Positions 17,515 through 29,644 of a DNA stretch of 64,000 nt are shown here, piece after piece. Below the pieces are notes generated by a model. It did not search any database, was not told the origin of the DNA, and saw only the letters and a list, made by a program, of their open reading frames with translations. The stretch comes from Nevskia sp. (lineage in GTDB: Bacteria > Pseudomonadota > Gammaproteobacteria > Nevskiales > Nevskiaceae). The stretch spans positions 19,950-83,949 of the forward strand of contig JARLJS010000022.1 of the NCBI GenBank assembly GCA_031291075.1, read 5' to 3'. Positions within the stretch are counted from its first letter, which is position 1. Each line of letters starts with the position of its first letter. The position numbers were made by a program, and so were the translations under genes.

Positions 17515-17748
17515 ATGACCGGAAAGAGCGAACCGCCGCAGTCCGATCCGGGCAGGCTGACGCTGCTGCAGACCATCGGCAGCGTGGTCGCCTCCTTTTT
17601 CGGCGTGCAGAGCAGCCGCAAGCGGATGCGCGATTTCCAGCACGGCAACGCCGCCCGTTTCATCGCCGTGGGGCTGATCATCACCGCCCTGTTCATCCTG
17701 ACACTGGTGCTGGTGGTGAAGCTGGTGCTGCGTCAGGCCGGGGCCTAG
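17515..17748 (+). CDS. DUF2970 small membrane protein
   Basis: This 77-residue protein has a short charged N terminus, the conserved LLQTIGSVVASFFGVQSS motif, an RKRMRDFQHGNAARFI linker and one C-terminal membrane helix (about residues 48-72). This matches DUF2970, single-span inner-membrane proteins of unknown function. It lies 12 bp after the DUF2505 gene, indicating an operon. Its TAG stop codon is the terminal triplet of the 100-bp dyad that begins here, so the element sits exactly at the end of the reading frame. Confidence 0.85.
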   Translation: MTGKSEPPQSDPGRLTLLQTIGSVVASFFGVQSSRKRMRDFQHGNAARFIAVGLIITALFILTLVLVVKLVLRQAGA

Positions 17749-17843
17749 AGCATATTTAGTTTGGATGCATACATGTTGTTTCCCTCTCCCGCGTGCGGGA
17801 GAGGGGAGCAGCATACATACATCTGAACTGGAAATGCTCTAGG
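17744..17843. repeat. 100-bp gapless dyad (MITE- or REP-like hairpin)
   Basis: The sequence runs CCTAGAGCAT ... ATGCTCTAGG with a central CCCTCTCCCGC-GT-GCGGGAGAGGG hairpin, and the two 49-nt arms pair along their whole length without gaps. Of the arm mismatches, most would be G-U pairs in the plus-strand RNA. The TAGAGCAT/ATGCTCTA ends and full symmetry suggest a non-autonomous mobile hairpin or a REP-like element. It could also act as a bidirectional terminator between convergent DUF2970 and DUF3617. Confidence 0.8.
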
Positions 17844-17872
17844 TAGCCAGCCTCAGGCCACCGCCTGCGCCG

Positions 17873-18400
17873 TCAATGCGCCGGCATCGCGGAGGGCTTC
17901 ACCGAGCCGCAGTCCGTGCCCAGCCACTGGCCCGAAAACTCGTTGCTGGTCTGCACATCGCCGGTGTGCGCGCTGGTGCCGCTGAAATCCATCTTGCCGC
18001 TGTAGTGTTCGTCGCTGTCGTAGGTCACGGTGACGTGGCCGGTGCCCTGCATTTCGCCGCTGCAGACCGTGTCTGCACTGAAGGTGTGGCCGTCGCGCTT
18101 CAGGTTCTGCACCTGGCAGTTGCCGCGCTGACCGGGCGTCGGCGGCGTATCCGTGGCGGCCTGTTCCGCGGTGACGCAGGTCTTGGTGCTGATGGGGGCG
18201 CTCATGTCCGGCATCTGGATGCCCATCTGCTTCATCATCGCCAGCTTGTCCGGCGGGATCTGCGCCTGCGGCCCGCCCTTGGTGAACTTCATCTGGGTGG
18301 TGATCTGCCAAAGGCCCGGCTTGCCGTGCGTGTAGGCGCCTGCGGCGAAGGGGATGGCGATGGCGGCGGCGGCCGCCGCGATGGTGATCCGGTTGCGCAT
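17873..18400 (-). CDS. DUF3617 domain-containing exported protein
   Basis: The 175-residue protein starts with a signal peptide (MRNRITIAAAAAAIAIPFAAGA) followed by KPGLWQITTQMKF, the standard DUF3617 opening (PGLWE-like). Paired cysteines in TKTCVTAEQA, RGNCQVQNLKRDG, DTVCSGEMQG and a C-terminal DCG also fit the family. The ATG giving MRNRITI was chosen because upstream residues are not a signal peptide. These are small periplasmic proteins of unknown function. It is downstream of mutS on the same strand, across a 117-bp gap. Confidence 0.85.
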   Translation of the reverse strand: MRNRITIAAAAAAIAIPFAAGAYTHGKPGLWQITTQMKFTKGGPQAQIPPDKLAMMKQMGIQMPDMSAPISTKTCVTAEQAATDTPPTPGQRGNCQVQNLKRDGHTFSADTVCSGEMQGTGHVTVTYDSDEHYSGKMDFSGTSAHTGDVQTSNEFSGQWLGTDCGSVKPSAMPAH

Positions 18401-18517
18401 ATGGTCTCCCTGTCTGGGCGTCGGGCCCGGCCTCAAGGATAAGGCATGCATGGCGCGATGTCGGCTGAAATGCTGCCCGCGGCCCGTCTCACCCCCCAAA
18501 GAGGGGGCAGAAGCGTC

Positions 18518-21127
<2,610 letters not shown>

Positions 21128-21183
21128 TGATATTGTTTGGAATATTGCCGGCGGATTTCGCTGCGGGCGTCTCCGGTCATCGA

Positions 21184-21210
21184 TTGGCGCCGCATTTCCT
21201 CAACTATAAT
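21184..21210 (+). promoter_or_regulatory. Putative promoter of the universal stress protein gene
   Basis: A perfect TATAAT at 21205-21210 lies about 90 bp upstream of the start codon, with TTGGCG at 21184-21189 as a possible -35 box. The 15-bp spacing is short, so the -35 assignment is weak. Confidence 0.4.
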
Positions 21211-21300
21211 TCGGCCGCTGTTGTCGCGGAACGCTAAAAGACCTGGTCACGCTTTCGCTCGGTACGGTAACAGGTCGGCGAAGCCCGGTTGGAGACCTGC

Positions 21301-22269
21301 ATGAGTGCGCTGACTTCCATCATGGTCGTAATGTCCGAACGCCGCGCGACGCCCGCCTTGCATCGCGCCGAGGCTTATGCGCGGCGCAGCGGTGCGGCTC
21401 TCCACCTGTGCCTGTTCGATTACTACGCGCCGATCGACTACGCGAAAGGGATATTTGGAAGAGAGGTCGCGGACCGGGCACGCCGTGACTTCATCGACGA
21501 GCGCATGCGTTGGCTGGCGGAGCAGGCCAAGGGCCTGGCGAGCCAGGGGCTCGAAGTCGACTGCGACGTGATCTGGGCTGCCGGCGGCTATAAGGCCGTC
21601 ATCGGCAAGATACTGGAATTGAAGCCGGGTCTTGTCATCAAGGATATCGCCTGCGATCCGTACGTGGCCGCCACCTTGCATCCGTCGGGCAGCGACTGGA
21701 AGCTGATTCGACTGAGCCCGTTCCGGTTGATGCTGGTGCATCCGAAGTCGAAAGTGCTCCCGCAACGTGTCCTGGCGGCGGTCGACGTGAGTGTGGCCGG
21801 AGAAGCCAGGGGTCTGAACGTACGGGTGCTGGAGGCGGCGCGAAACTGCGCCGAGCTGAGCGGTGCCGAAGCCGACGTCGCCTCCGTGTTTTCCTACGTG
21901 CCCGCGGCTGTCGAGGGCACGGACCTCATTGCCGATGCCTACGAGCGTATGAATGCGGCCCACCAGGAGGCGCTCGAAAAGTTCGCTGCGGCGAATCACA
22001 TCGATGCCGGCCATGTCTTGCGCCGCAACGCGTTCGACGCGGCCGAAGGCATCGCGCTCTGCGCGCAGGAGTGCGGCGCGGACCTGGTGGTGCTGGGTTC
22101 GGCCTATCACAGCGGCCTGGACCGCTTGATGTTCGGCACCACTGCGGAGGCGCTCCTGCGTAAACTGGCCTGCGACGTTCTGCTGATAAAACCCGCCGGA
22201 TTCCTCGATGAGCTGGCAAGGCATGTCGAGCTGCCACAACTCAAAGAGGCGAAGGAGGAGAAGGAGTAG
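21301..22269 (+). CDS. Tandem-domain universal stress protein (UspE-like)
   Basis: The 322-residue protein consists of two Usp domains. The second ends with VVLGSAYHSGLDRLMFGTTAEALLRK, the ATP-binding GxxG...G(S/T) signature; the first domain is degenerate at the same site, as in UspE. The C-terminal tail is highly acidic (EAKEEKE). UspE-type proteins help gammaproteobacteria survive stationary phase and oxidative stress. The ATG at 21301 follows a GGAG ribosome-binding site; the upstream METC codons are less likely. It follows mutS divergently and precedes an orphan exported protein by about 100 bp. Confidence 0.9.
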   Translation: MSALTSIMVVMSERRATPALHRAEAYARRSGAALHLCLFDYYAPIDYAKGIFGREVADRARRDFIDERMRWLAEQAKGLASQGLEVDCDVIWAAGGYKAVIGKILELKPGLVIKDIACDPYVAATLHPSGSDWKLIRLSPFRLMLVHPKSKVLPQRVLAAVDVSVAGEARGLNVRVLEAARNCAELSGAEADVASVFSYVPAAVEGTDLIADAYERMNAAHQEALEKFAAANHIDAGHVLRRNAFDAAEGIALCAQECGADLVVLGSAYHSGLDRLMFGTTAEALLRKLACDVLLIKPAGFLDELARHVELPQLKEAKEEKE

Positions 22270-22366
22270 GCCGATAACCGGCCCTGGCCTGGCTGCGATG
22301 GCCGGTCGCCCTCCCCGGGATTTTATTGGCGTGGCGTAAACTCGATGGCGGGAAGGGAGAGCTGCG

Positions 22367-23272
22367 ATGATTTCGAACAAGCCGGCGGTGATCGTCGCCG
22401 CCGTCGTGGGGTTGGCCGCCGCCTGGGGCGGCGCGGTGTTCGGTGCCGGTTATCGCTTTGAAGCCCCCGACGTACTCGACCTGTCGACCGTGCAACCGCT
22501 GCTGCCCCTCGAGCAGGGCGATCCGATCGCGGCAGTCCCCCTTGCGGCTGACATCGCCACGGCGATCCTGGCGGCGCCTGAAGTTGGCAACGAGGCGCCC
22601 GGCCAGGTGCCCATGCTCGACGGTAGCGACAAGGTTGCGCGCAAGCAGGAGCAGGCGCGGATCGCCGCCGAGTCGACGGCCGTGCGGCGTGCGGGCAAGA
22701 CGCTGACGATCGACACCGGGGCTGCCGGCCCGGTGAAATTCAGCGACCATGGTTCATCGTCCAGGGACGCCGCCGACGGCGAGCTGTTCCTGTACGCCGG
22801 ACGCATCGGGGCGGCGTCCTATCACCGGGTCGAGGAGCGGTTCCTGGCGGACGTTCCCGGCTCATACCTGATGAACCCTGCCAGCGGCAGGATGGTATTC
22901 GCGCCCAATGGCAGCTACGTCGTGCAGCTTTCGCCCGACGGCAGGTGGCTGCTGAGCATGAGCCCGGGCGATACGCATGTGCTGCTGGTCGTGATGGCTC
23001 TCGCGGCCGATGGTCCGGGTCTTGCGCTGGTCTGCCGCAGCGCAACCACCAACGGCGCGCTCGCCGCCTTCAAGGGTTGGTACGATGCCCGCTCGCTGGA
23101 CCTGGTTCTGACCCCCCTGGTGCTGGCGCCGGGCAAGCCGGGGCAGGGGGCTGCCGCGCTGCTGCCGTCCGAGCCCATTCCCGTGCGCCTCGCCCTCGAC
23201 GATCAGGGCTGGCACCCGCAAACTCCGGACCCGAAGGCCCTGGAGCGGATCGGGTACACCTGCCGGCGCTGA
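22367..23272 (+). CDS. Hypothetical membrane-anchored or exported protein
   Basis: I do not recognise this 301-residue protein. Residues 6-28 form one hydrophobic segment (signal anchor or signal peptide), followed by a low-complexity Ala/Pro stretch, then a mixed alpha-beta region with GELFLYAGRIGAASYHRVEERFL and NGSYVVQLSPDGRWLLSM. Two late cysteines (LVCRS and TCRR) could pair in the periplasm. High GC at third positions and a GGGAGAG ribosome-binding site support a real gene. It lies between a stress gene and DAHP synthase without tight coupling. Confidence 0.7.
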   Translation: MISNKPAVIVAAVVGLAAAWGGAVFGAGYRFEAPDVLDLSTVQPLLPLEQGDPIAAVPLAADIATAILAAPEVGNEAPGQVPMLDGSDKVARKQEQARIAAESTAVRRAGKTLTIDTGAAGPVKFSDHGSSSRDAADGELFLYAGRIGAASYHRVEERFLADVPGSYLMNPASGRMVFAPNGSYVVQLSPDGRWLLSMSPGDTHVLLVVMALAADGPGLALVCRSATTNGALAAFKGWYDARSLDLVLTPLVLAPGKPGQGAAALLPSEPIPVRLALDDQGWHPQTPDPKALERIGYTCRR

Positions 23273-23351
23273 GCCTCAAGCCGCGGCGCGGCGGTGGGCG
23301 TGCCTTATACTTGCCGTCCGCCGCAGAGCCGCGAAGGCGCGTGTGACTACG

Positions 23352-24713
23352 ATGAGCAATGATGTTCCCCACGGGTGGAGCCCGGAATCCTGGCAGTCCC
23401 GCCCCGCCGTACAACAACCTGTTTATCCTGATGCGGAGGCGCTGCGGCTGGCCCTGGCCGAACTGGCCCGGCTGCCGCCGTTGGTGACGTCCTGGGAGGT
23501 CAACAACCTCAAGGCCCAGCTGGCGGAAGCGCAGGCCGGCAGCCGGTTCGTGCTGCAGGGCGGCGATTGCGCCGAAAGCTTCGCCGACTGCGAGTCGGCT
23601 CTCATCGCCAACCGGCTCAAGGTGCTGCTGCAGATGAGCCTGGTGCTGGTGCACGGCCTGCGCAAGCGGGTGGTGCGCATCGGCCGTTTCGCCGGCCAGT
23701 ATGCCAAGCCGCGCTCGGCCGACACCGAGACGCGCGGCGGCGTGACCCTGCCGTGCTACCGCGGCGACCTGGTCAACGCGCCGGAGTTCACCGAAACGGC
23801 GCGCGCCGCCGACCCCCAGCGCCTGCTGGAAGGCCACAAGCGCTCCGCCCTGACCATGAACTTCACGCGCGGCCTGATCGACGGCGGCTTCGCCGATCTC
23901 CATCACCCCGAGTACTGGAACCTGGACTGGGTCGAGCACGTGGTCCACGCCAACGAGTACCGCCAGCGGGTCGAGGCCATCGGCGAATCGCTGCGCTTCA
24001 TCGAAACCCTGGCGGGACAGACCATCAGCGACTTCAACCGCGTCGAGTTCTATACCTCGCACGAGGCGCTGCTGCTTCACGCGGAGGCCGCGCAGACGCG
24101 GCGCGTGCCGCGCCAGCCCGGCTGGTACAACCTGTCGACCCACTTCCCGTGGATCGGCATGCGCACCGCCGCGGTCGACGGCGCCCATGTCGAGTACTGC
24201 CGCGGCATCCGCAACCCGATCGGGGTCAAGGTTGGCCAGGCGATGAGCGCGGAGTGGGTGCTGCAGCTGTGCGAACTGCTCAACCCGGCCAACGAGCCAG
24301 GCCGGCTGGTGCTGATCCACCGCATGGGGGCGGCCAGGATCGCCCAGTATCTGCCGCCGCTGATCGAGGCGGTGCGCGCCAAGGGCCACCGCGTGCTGTG
24401 GCTGTGCGATCCCATGCACGGCAATACCCAGACGCTCGCCAACGGCCTGAAGACCCGCGCCTTCGCCGACATCCTGGCCGAGATCGAACAGGCCTTCGCC
24501 CTCCACGCCGGCTGCGGTTCCCAGCTCGGCGGCGTGCACCTCGAGCTCACCGGCGAGCATGTCACCGAGTGCCTGGGTGGCGCGCGCGATCTCAGTGCCA
24601 GCGACCTGGAACGGGCCTATCGTAGTGCGGTCGATCCGCGCCTGAACTACGAGCAGGCGCTGGAGCTGGCTCTGCGAATCGTGTCCATCAAGGGTGCGGC
24701 CGGGACCGCATAG
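23352..24713 (+). CDS. 3-deoxy-7-phosphoheptulonate synthase, class II
   Basis: The 453-residue enzyme joins phosphoenolpyruvate and erythrose 4-phosphate in the first step of the shikimate pathway. It is the plant/actinobacterial-like class II type, shown by WSPESWQSRPAVQQPVYPD at the start, QGGDCAESF with the metal-binding Cys, RIGRFAGQYAKPRS, EYCRGIRNPIGVKVG and LCDPMHGNT. Length is normal for the class. ATG 23352 gives the usual family start, but the in-frame GTG at 23343 has the better-placed GAAGG ribosome-binding site. It is apparently monocistronic; no attenuator is obvious. Confidence 0.92.
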   Translation: MSNDVPHGWSPESWQSRPAVQQPVYPDAEALRLALAELARLPPLVTSWEVNNLKAQLAEAQAGSRFVLQGGDCAESFADCESALIANRLKVLLQMSLVLVHGLRKRVVRIGRFAGQYAKPRSADTETRGGVTLPCYRGDLVNAPEFTETARAADPQRLLEGHKRSALTMNFTRGLIDGGFADLHHPEYWNLDWVEHVVHANEYRQRVEAIGESLRFIETLAGQTISDFNRVEFYTSHEALLLHAEAAQTRRVPRQPGWYNLSTHFPWIGMRTAAVDGAHVEYCRGIRNPIGVKVGQAMSAEWVLQLCELLNPANEPGRLVLIHRMGAARIAQYLPPLIEAVRAKGHRVLWLCDPMHGNTQTLANGLKTRAFADILAEIEQAFALHAGCGSQLGGVHLELTGEHVTECLGGARDLSASDLERAYRSAVDPRLNYEQALELALRIVSIKGAAGTA

Positions 24714-24782
24714 GAAGGGCCCTGCCCGCATCCGTCGCGAGTGGATCGAGTGCCTGCGCTCGCTACGCTCTTGAGATAGGTT

Positions 24783-26354
24783 CTAAGCTGGGCCCGGCGT
24801 GTCCAGCACGGTCCGTATCATCCGGGCCAGGTCCTGCTTGCGATAGGGCTTGCGCAGCATCGCCCCGGGCGGCAGATCCTGCGCTTCCTGTCCTGGCGCC
24901 GCTCCCACGCTGGCATAGCCGGTGGTGAACAGCACTTTCAGCCCCGGCTGCAGCTGCCGCGCTGCGGCCGCCAGTTCGTAGCCGTTCATGCCCTCCGGCA
25001 TGCCGATGTCGGTGAACAGCAGGTCGAATCGCTGCCCGGCCTCGAACAGCGCCAGCGCCGCCGGGCCGTGCTCCGCTGTGCACACCTCGTAGCCCATCTC
25101 TCTCAGTTGTACCTCGGCCACCATGCGAAGGTCGGCATTGTCGTCCACCAGCAGGATCGTCTCGCCGTTGCGGGGCACAGTTTCGGCCGGCAGCGGCGAC
25201 GGGTCCGCGGTGGCATGCTGCTCCCGCTTGCCGGCCTTGGGCAGATAGAGCTTGACCGTGGTGCCGGTGCCGACCTCGCTGTAGATCTTGAGGTGTCCGT
25301 TGCACTGCCTGGCGAACGAGTAGATCATGCTCAGCCCCAGCCCGGTACCCTTGCCCTGCTGCTTGGTGGTGAAGAACGGTTCGGTGGCGCGCGCAACCAC
25401 GTCCGGTGGCATGCCGGTGCCGGTGTCGGTGACCGACAGCACGACATATTCGCCCGCCAGCACGCCGGGATGCAGCGCGGCATAGTGCTCGTCCAGCTCC
25501 ACGTTGGCGGTGGCGATCGCCAGCGTTCCCCCTTGCGGCATGGCGTCGCGGGCGTTGATGGCCAGGTTGATCAGGGCGTCTTCCACGCGCGAAGGGTCGG
25601 CTTGCGACAGCCACAGCCCGTTGGCGAGCGTGGTCGAGATGTGAATGCTTTCGCCCAGGGTGCGCTGCAGCATCGCGACGGTGCTGGGTAAAATGGCATT
25701 GAGGTCGATCACTCTCGGGTTCAGCGGTTCCTGGCGGGCGAAGGTGAGCAGGCGCTTGGTCAGCTCGGCGCCGCGCAGCGCCGCGTTGAGGATGGCGGTG
25801 GCCAGTTCCGTCTGGATCGGGTTGCTGCGCAGGGATTCGATCAGCACTTCGACGTTGCCGACAATGACGCCGAGCACGTTGTTGAAGTCGTGCGCGATGC
25901 CTCCGGTGAGCTTACCGATGGCGTCCATCTTCAACGCATGCAAGAGCTGTTGCTGCACGGCCTTGCTTTCGGCGCGCGTGCCGGCGTCGCGCAGGCCGCG
26001 CTCGATCGCCGGCAGCAGCCGGGTCAGGGCGTTCTTGGCCATGAAATCATGGGCGCCGGCGCGCATCGCCTCCACCGCCGTTTCCTCGCCTACCGTGCCG
26101 GACACGATAAGGAAGGGCAGGTCCAGCTCCGCCTGTCTCACCATGGTCAGCGCCGCCTTGGCGCTGAAACGCGGCATCGAGTAGTCCGAGACGACCAGGT
26201 CCCAGGTCTGCGCGGTGAGGGCGGCGGCCATCGCCTCCGGGGTATCGACCCGCTGGAACGACAGCGCGTAGTCGCCGCGCCGCAGTTCGCGCAGCAACAG
26301 GGCCGCGTCGCTCTCGCTGTCTTCGACGATGAGTACCCGCAGCGGTCGCTTCAT
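24783..26354 (-). CDS. Hybrid REC-histidine kinase-REC sensor protein
   Basis: The 523-residue protein has three modules: an N-terminal receiver (residues 5-120, LIVEDSESD and DLVVSDYSMP with the phospho-acceptor Asp), a PAS-less histidine kinase core (GGIAHDFNNVLGV H-box near 152, NLAINARDAM N-box, DTGTGM and GTGLGLSM G-boxes), and a C-terminal receiver (LLVDDNAD, LLFTDIGMPEGMNG). It has no membrane segment, so it takes phosphate from, or gives it to, partner proteins in the cytoplasm. The ATG lies 15 bp downstream of the receiver gene's stop on the same strand, indicating one signalling operon with the next three genes. Confidence 0.9.
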   Translation of the reverse strand: MKRPLRVLIVEDSESDAALLLRELRRGDYALSFQRVDTPEAMAAALTAQTWDLVVSDYSMPRFSAKAALTMVRQAELDLPFLIVSGTVGEETAVEAMRAGAHDFMAKNALTRLLPAIERGLRDAGTRAESKAVQQQLLHALKMDAIGKLTGGIAHDFNNVLGVIVGNVEVLIESLRSNPIQTELATAILNAALRGAELTKRLLTFARQEPLNPRVIDLNAILPSTVAMLQRTLGESIHISTTLANGLWLSQADPSRVEDALINLAINARDAMPQGGTLAIATANVELDEHYAALHPGVLAGEYVVLSVTDTGTGMPPDVVARATEPFFTTKQQGKGTGLGLSMIYSFARQCNGHLKIYSEVGTGTTVKLYLPKAGKREQHATADPSPLPAETVPRNGETILLVDDNADLRMVAEVQLREMGYEVCTAEHGPAALALFEAGQRFDLLFTDIGMPEGMNGYELAAAARQLQPGLKVLFTTGYASVGAAPGQEAQDLPPGAMLRKPYRKQDLARMIRTVLDTPGPA

Positions 26355-26369
26355 AAGGGCCTCCGCGGT

Positions 26370-26819
26370 TCAGCCGCCGCGCGGTTCCGGCGGGGGGATG
26401 TTCAGCACCAGCCAGTACAGCCCGAGGTTTTGCACGGCTTCGGCGAATTGCTGGAAGTCCACCGGCTTGCGCACGTAGCTGTTGGCGCCGAGCAGGTAGC
26501 CTCGCATGCGGTCCTGCTCCTCGACGGAGGAGGTCAGGATCACCACCGGCAGCAGCCGGGTGCGGTCGTCGGCGCGGATGCGCTTGAGCACGTCCAAGCC
26601 GTCGATCTTCGGCAGGTTCAGATCCAGCAGGATGAGCTGCGGCAGGGCTTTCAGGTAGGCGCCGTCGGCGGGCGCCCTGCCGAACAGGTATTCCAGCGCC
26701 TCGGCCCCGTCACGTACCACCGCCACTTCGTTGCGGATGTTGCCCTTGCGCAGCGCCCGCAGCGTCAGCGTCTCGTCCATCGCGTTGTCCTCCACTAGCA
26801 GGATGGTGGTTTCGTTCAT
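26370..26819 (-). CDS. Single-domain response regulator (Rcp1/CheY-like)
   Basis: The 149-residue protein is a lone receiver: [11 protein letters not shown] acid pocket, [13 protein letters not shown] phospho-Asp, VILTSS and the YVRKPVD lysine. The sequence is of the Rcp1 type that partners phytochrome or PAS histidine kinases. Its ATG overlaps the TGA stop of the upstream kinase gene in an ATGA arrangement, so the two are translationally coupled and almost certainly a cognate pair. It has no output domain and probably shuttles phosphate to the hybrid kinase downstream or acts by protein contact. Confidence 0.92.
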   Translation of the reverse strand: MNETTILLVEDNAMDETLTLRALRKGNIRNEVAVVRDGAEALEYLFGRAPADGAYLKALPQLILLDLNLPKIDGLDVLKRIRADDRTRLLPVVILTSSVEEQDRMRGYLLGANSYVRKPVDFQQFAEAVQNLGLYWLVLNIPPPEPRGG

Positions 26820-28096
26820 GCTGGCGGTTCTCCTGCAGCTTGCTCCACGGCGGGGCTGAGGGTGAAATGGAACTCCGCGCCGCGATCGACCCGGCCCTCG
26901 GCCCAGATGCGGCCGCCGTGACGGTGCACGATACGCTGCACGGTGGCCAGGCCGACGCCGGTGCCCTCGAACTGCTCGGCCGCGTGCAGGCGCTGGAACA
27001 CGCCGAACAGCTTGGCCGAGTAGGCCATGTCGAAGCCGGCGCCGTTGTCGCGGACGACAAATGCACTGGCGCCGCCGGCGTCGGCGTAACTGGACACCTC
27101 GATGCGCGCGGGCTGTCTCGTCCGCGTGAACTTGAAAGCGTTGCCCAGCAGGTTCTCGAAAGCCACCTTGAGCAGGCGTGGATCGGCGCTGGCGCGGAGG
27201 CCTTCGGCGATCAGCCATTCGACCGGGCGCTGCGGCGCCTGGCGCTGCAGCGCTTCCGCTACGGCGCGTGCGATCTGCGTCAGATCGACCGGCTCCCGGT
27301 GCAGCTCGCTGCGGGTGATGCGCGACAGGTTGAGCAGGTCGTCGATCAGCAGCCCCATCTGCTGCGCCGCCTGTCGCAGGTGACGCAGATAGACTTTGCC
27401 CTGCTCGTCGAGCAGGGGTGTGTAGTCCTCCAGCAGCGCCAGGCTGAAACCGTCGATGCCGCGCAGCGGCGCGCGCAGGTCGTGCGCCACCGAGTAGCTG
27501 AACGCGTCGAGCTCGCGGTTGGCCGCCTCGGTGGCGAGGCGGCGCAGCTCCAGCTCCTCCAGCGCCGCCTTGAGCTGCCGGTTGACGTCCTTGAGCTCGT
27601 CGGCCCGCCGCCTCACCTCAGCCTCCATCCGGTCGTTGCGCCGCCGCTCGGAGCCGGCGGGGCTGCGCGAGCGGATGAACTCGGTGATGTCCTCGACGTG
27701 ATGGATGATGAAGGCGACGCCGCCATCGGCGCCGATGACCGGCGTGTTGACCGGGCTCCAGTAACGTTCCTCGAACCCTTCGGCGTCGCGTCGTGGGATA
27801 TCGTATTTCTGCACGCCCATGACATCCTGCACGCGCTGGTGCAGGACCCTCGCCAGGGAAGCGCGCAGGTCGCCCGGGCCGCGCACCACGGGTTCCTCCG
27901 GGTTGTCCGGAAACACTTCGAACAGCGGGCGGCCCACGATGTCGTGCCGGGATGTTCCGGTGACGGACAGGTACAGGTCGTTCACCGCGGCGATGGTGAA
28001 CACCGGGTCGGTATGCAGCAGCAGGTAGGGGTGCGGTGCCGCTTCGAAGATCGACCGGAAATCCGCTTCCGCCACCTCGCCAATCGCGGCGGCCAT
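26816..28096 (-). CDS. PAS-containing sensor histidine kinase, bacteriophytochrome-like core
   Basis: The 426-residue cytoplasmic kinase has an N-terminal PAS domain (about residues 10-140, [19 protein letters not shown]), a coiled-coil linker (about 150-200), the HisKA H-box [20 protein letters not shown], and HATPase motifs [15 protein letters not shown] and [11 protein letters not shown]. There is no membrane segment or GAF/PHY domain, so it senses a cytoplasmic cue. Its stop overlaps the start of the Rcp1-like receiver. It lies 7 bp from the REC-EAL gene upstream, so the signal could feed into c-di-GMP turnover. Confidence 0.92.
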   Translation of the reverse strand: MAAAIGEVAEADFRSIFEAAPHPYLLLHTDPVFTIAAVNDLYLSVTGTSRHDIVGRPLFEVFPDNPEEPVVRGPGDLRASLARVLHQRVQDVMGVQKYDIPRRDAEGFEERYWSPVNTPVIGADGGVAFIIHHVEDITEFIRSRSPAGSERRRNDRMEAEVRRRADELKDVNRQLKAALEELELRRLATEAANRELDAFSYSVAHDLRAPLRGIDGFSLALLEDYTPLLDEQGKVYLRHLRQAAQQMGLLIDDLLNLSRITRSELHREPVDLTQIARAVAEALQRQAPQRPVEWLIAEGLRASADPRLLKVAFENLLGNAFKFTRTRQPARIEVSSYADAGGASAFVVRDNGAGFDMAYSAKLFGVFQRLHAAEQFEGTGVGLATVQRIVHRHGGRIWAEGRVDRGAEFHFTLSPAVEQAAGEPPA

Positions 28097-28103
28097 GGCT
28101 GTT

Positions 28104-29354
28104 TCAGCGGAAACGGATCACGCTTTGCGCGTCGTTGGCGGGTTCGCGGCGCTGCTGCACCCAGTCCAGCATGTCCACGAACGGCAACGGCCGGCTGAAG
28201 TAGTAGCCCTGCAGGCCGGTGGCGCCGAGCTGGGTCAGCAGGGTGGCCGTCGGCTCGGTCTCAACGCCCTCGGCCACCGTTTCCAGGCCGATGCTGCGCG
28301 CCAGCTCGATCACCGATTTGACGATGGCGAAGGAGTCGGCCGAGCCGAGCGCATCGCCGACAAAGGACTTGTCGATCTTGAGTTCCGAGAACGGCATCTG
28401 GCGCAGCGCCTTGAGTGAGGAGAAGCCGATGCCGAAATCGTCCATCGCGAGCTGGAACCCCTTCAGGCGCAGCCGGGTCAGGATGTCGATCATCGCGCCG
28501 CTGTTACCCATCGCGACGCTTTCGGTCACCTCCAGGCAGATACCGTCGATGGGGATGCCGGAAGCGTTGATGAGCTGCACCAGGCGGTCGGGAAAATCCA
28601 GACCGTGCAGGTTGACGCCGGAGATGTTGACCGAGATCGGGATCGGGCAGCCCATCGCACTGAGCCGTGCGTGCTGCCATACGGCGGTTTCGAACACCCA
28701 CATGGTGAGGCGGTCGATGACCGCCTCGTCCTCCTCGGCGATGCGCACGAAGCGGTCGGGCGCCACCAGGCCGAGCTTGGGATGGCGCCAGCGCAGCAGC
28801 GCTTCGAGACGCGTCACCACGCGTGTGGCCGACGACAGGATCGGTTGCAGGTGCAGTTCCATTTCCCCGCCCTCGATCGCCTGCATTACCGCGGCCGGGC
28901 TGAACTGGCCGTCGCTGTCCGCGGGATTCTCCAGCGCGTCCGGCACGGAGGCGCTGGACGCGGTTTGCCCCAGAGATTGCTCGATCGCTTCCAGCACTTC
29001 GCGGATCCGCGCCACGCGGATCGGCTTGGTCAGGGTGGCGATCACCGCCAGCCCCAGCGATTCCCCGACCTGGCGGGCCGATGCCAGCACCCGGGCGTCG
29101 AAGCCGCTGATGAGCGCGATGCTGCCGGTGAAACCCTGGCGGTTGAGAAAGCGCAGCTGTTCCACGCCGTCGCTGCTGCCGCCGAGCTGCAGGTCGAGGA
29201 CGATGGCGTCCGGCGCGCGCGTCCGGAAATGCGCCTGGAACTCGCCGGAAGTCCCGGACGTTTCCACCGTCCAGCCACGGTCCCGCGCAACCATGCCGAT
29301 GTAGGTCGACATGCCCAGCTCGTCATCCAGTATGAGCAGGTGCATGTCAGGCAC
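28104..29354 (-). CDS. REC-EAL cyclic-di-GMP phosphodiesterase
   Basis: The 416-residue protein joins an N-terminal receiver ([20 protein letters not shown]) to an EAL domain. The EAL domain retains the catalytic set: [38 protein letters not shown] and AEGVE, with a GYYFSRPL end, so active c-di-GMP hydrolysis is expected. It is the first gene of a four-gene signalling operon with the PAS kinase, an Rcp1-like receiver and a hybrid kinase. The csu pilus operon starts 6.9 kb away but is transcribed in the same direction and ends just upstream, so c-di-GMP control of attachment is a plausible link. Confidence 0.92.
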   Translation of the reverse strand: MPDMHLLILDDELGMSTYIGMVARDRGWTVETSGTSGEFQAHFRTRAPDAIVLDLQLGGSSDGVEQLRFLNRQGFTGSIALISGFDARVLASARQVGESLGLAVIATLTKPIRVARIREVLEAIEQSLGQTASSASVPDALENPADSDGQFSPAAVMQAIEGGEMELHLQPILSSATRVVTRLEALLRWRHPKLGLVAPDRFVRIAEEDEAVIDRLTMWVFETAVWQHARLSAMGCPIPISVNISGVNLHGLDFPDRLVQLINASGIPIDGICLEVTESVAMGNSGAMIDILTRLRLKGFQLAMDDFGIGFSSLKALRQMPFSELKIDKSFVGDALGSADSFAIVKSVIELARSIGLETVAEGVETEPTATLLTQLGATGLQGYYFSRPLPFVDMLDWVQQRREPANDAQSVIRFR

Positions 29355-29644
29355 TATAGCCCCGGTAGCAGGATTTGTTGAGTATCACCTTCGTATCTCC
29401 GATTAGTGGCCGCCGGGCGGCCGCGGATCGCCGCGGTGATTGCGCGAAGGTACGGTGACGGTTTGGAACGGCCGCCTTCGCGTCGTGTGGGACAGGCGAT
29501 TCCCCTGATAATCCCGGCGTATCCTTTAGGCCTGCCCTATAGCCAGCATGTTGGCGCGTCCGCGCTCAAAAGACCGCCAAGTGCGTCACACTTCGCCGCG
29601 AGCGGCGGTTGCGAAGAGCTAAGCGGACAAGGAGCCGCAGCCGG

